Below are positions 62,515 to 64,000 of a stretch of 64,000 bases of DNA, piece after piece. The DNA is from Leptodactylus fallax (taxonomy: Eukaryota; Chordata; Amphibia; Anura; Leptodactylidae). The first letter of the stretch is position 1; each line of letters opens with the position of its first letter. The stretch is taken from positions 930,001 through 994,000 of the forward strand of contig CAMRHE010000115.1 of the NCBI GenBank assembly GCA_947044405.1, read 5' to 3'. The position numbers and the translations under genes were made by a program. The notes under the pieces were generated by a model. The model ran no database searches. It was not told the DNA's origin and saw only the letters and a program-made list of their open reading frames with translations.

Positions 62515-63845
62515 GTAAGTATCGACAACTGAATTTATTGCTATAATGGCTGATACAATTTAGATTATAGGAAGTTAGAAGGTACATTATAGCAACTCAG
62601 AATTTACAGGCAAGTCATAGAAGTTGTATAGATTTGGTCTTAAAGACTCTTGCTTGTGTGAATAGTCTATATTAAAGGGGTTGTCCAGCAGTATACTACT
62701 GATGACGTATGGTTAGTAATGGTCATCAATAGCAGATCAGCGGGTGTCTGTCTCCCGGCATCCCCAACCATCAGATGTTTGCAGCAGCTGCAGTATACCG
62801 ACACTAGCACAGCTGGGTAAATTATGTAGAGGCAAGTGAAGTAAATGCAAGCTCAGCCCCATTTAAGTTATGGTCATGGAAAAACTTCTGTATCTTAGGA
62901 GACACAGATCAGCTCTACTAGTGACTATGGGGCTGTGGTCCCCTGTAACTAAGCGTGCCTTGGAAAATTGCAAGTAAAAAAAAAATGATATACTAAAGAA
63001 CTATAACTATTCATTTCTTATTTTTTGTACAAATTTAAAAAAAATTAACATGAATAAAACAAAATAAGTTATGAATGTAAATTGTTTTTATATAAATATA
63101 ATAAAAACAACCTCAAGTATAGAAAGATTTATCCCAACAAATAAAAAAGTTAGGGTTGTTAAACCACTACATGTGCAAATTTACCAAGTGTCTGGCCATG
63201 AAAGTTGGTGCCATATGCAGCAGATCCTTGTTATTGGCGTTGCAGGTTATTGTTTCACATTCATAGACATAATCTTAGTTTCTGTTCTAATAAAGCGGCA
63301 ACCACATGCAGACGAAGCCCTGCCCCATGAGGCTCCAATGATCTCACACATATAGGTGGTTACCTATATGATCATGCAGTCACTGGTGGTGAATGTGGGT
63401 TTTGTTCATCCACATGTGGCTGCCACTACTTTAGGTATAGACATGGTGTAGGTAATAATCATAACAGAATTAATAAAAATGTTCTTTATATTTTTGTATT
63501 TCAGGTGATTTTCGCTGCTCTCCTTGGATCTTTGCTTGCTACTGATGTAAGAATCCTTATAATATTCTGTATATTTGCCATTCATATGTATTTTTACATG
63601 AAATATGTCTTGTGTCTGGCTACATGCTTTGAGGTCATGTGTTCTGGTTTAGGTTTTATATACAGTATTGTTGAAGTTGCTGGTAACTTTGTAACTTTCT
63701 TGTATAGAATGTAAATGTTAACAACCAGGATAATGTTGGTGGCAATGCTCATCAAACCGTGAATATCAACAACCAGGATCAGGTGGCCCATCTAAACAAC
63801 TGGAATGGCTGGAACTCCTGGGACTCCGTCTGTGACTATGGGAGA
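62503..63845 (+). CDS. Gastrokine (GKN1-like, BRICHOS family), gene C, 5' part, cut by window edge
   Basis: Exons 1-3 of a second gastrokine gene: 62503-62514, 63505-63546 and 63708-63845. Coding lengths are 12, 42 and 138 bp, all phase 0, exactly as in gene A. It encodes the signal peptide MKTLVIFAALLGSLLA, then an Asn-rich region (NVNVNNQDNV, TVNINNQDQV) and GWNSWDSVCDYGR. The Trp seen in gene A (SIWDY) is Cys here (SVCDY). Exons 4-6 must lie beyond 64000. The same strand, architecture and promoter as gene A indicate tandem duplication. The product is expected to be secreted; its BRICHOS domain is outside the window. Confidence 0.92.
62672..62960. repeat. Frog-type interspersed repeat in intron 1 of gene C
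   Basis: Begins AAAGGGGTTGTCCAGCAGTA, a terminal motif like those at 35760 and 45359. The right edge is unclear. Confidence 0.45.
63505..63546 (+). CDS. Gene C exon 2
   Basis: 42 bp between TTTCAG and GTAAGA. Encodes VIFAALLGSLLATD, the signal-peptide core. Confidence 0.92.
63708..63845 (+). CDS. Gene C exon 3
   Basis: 138 bp between TGTATAG and GTAAGT. Encodes the Asn-rich strands and GWNSWDSVCDYGR. Confidence 0.93.
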
Positions 63846-64000
63846 GTAAGTAATCGCCTAACCAAGTCCGCCATTTAGAGTATAATGTGTAGAAAAAAGA
63901 TAGTTGTCTACAATGTATCAGTGCAGGTAAAATGTTTTAGAGATTAAAAGACTAAAAATATTATAATCTTGTATACACTTTCATTATATTGTGAGCTTTT

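Noticed and set aside
61938..62546. 202-codon plus-strand open frame running into gene C exon 1
   Set aside because: It crosses the TATA box, leader, exon 1 and splice donor of gastrokine gene C in a different frame from MKTL; the gastrokine reading is supported by exons 2 and 3.

Overview
The window looks like vertebrate, most likely anuran amphibian, nuclear DNA. It is AT-rich, with spliced genes whose exons are short and whose introns have GT..AG ends, TATA boxes and AATAAA signals. The repeats are Tc1/mariner, L2, Rex1/Babar, hAT and PIF/Harbinger relatives plus many palindromic non-autonomous elements of a kind common in frogs. The species assignment is an inference. I saw no bacterial-type operon, CRISPR array, tRNA or rRNA gene.

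The only host genes I can support are a plus-strand gastrokine (BRICHOS family) cluster in the right third. Gene A (39164-43926) is complete: six exons, 176 aa, signal peptide, Asn-rich strand region, BRICHOS-type cysteines and a polyadenylation signal. An isolated, intact gastrokine-type last exon with its own splice acceptor, stop codon and AATAAA lies at 50304-50392, with no companion exons seen. It could be an alternative 3' exon of gene A (the splice phase matches) or the remnant of a lost tandem copy. Gene C begins at 62503; its first three exons have the same sizes and phases as those of gene A, and it runs off the right edge.

The left two thirds (1-39 kb) is intergenic DNA crowded with transposons. 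A Tc1-like element is cut by the left edge (1-1181). A complete IR/DR Tc1 element with an intact 340-aa DDE transposase lies at 16619-18266. A Tc1 element with one stop and one late frameshift sits inside a 31-bp minisatellite (21697-23331). Two oppositely oriented, internally deleted copies of one Tc1 family lie at 30608-31541 and 34126-35062, and a badly eroded Tc1-type remnant near 24.5 kb. Among these are palindromic miniature elements, five hAT-type elements across the window with 8-bp target duplications, and a PIF/Harbinger-type element with a TAA duplication.

The stretch 54.5-60.1 kb is retrotransposon DNA. A nearly full-length L2-type LINE (about 54.5-58.6 kb) starts with a 2A-like GDISPNPGP motif and has a 5'-truncated Rex1/Babar copy inserted in its endonuclease region (55122-55622). 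A second, longer Rex1/Babar copy follows (58970-60127).
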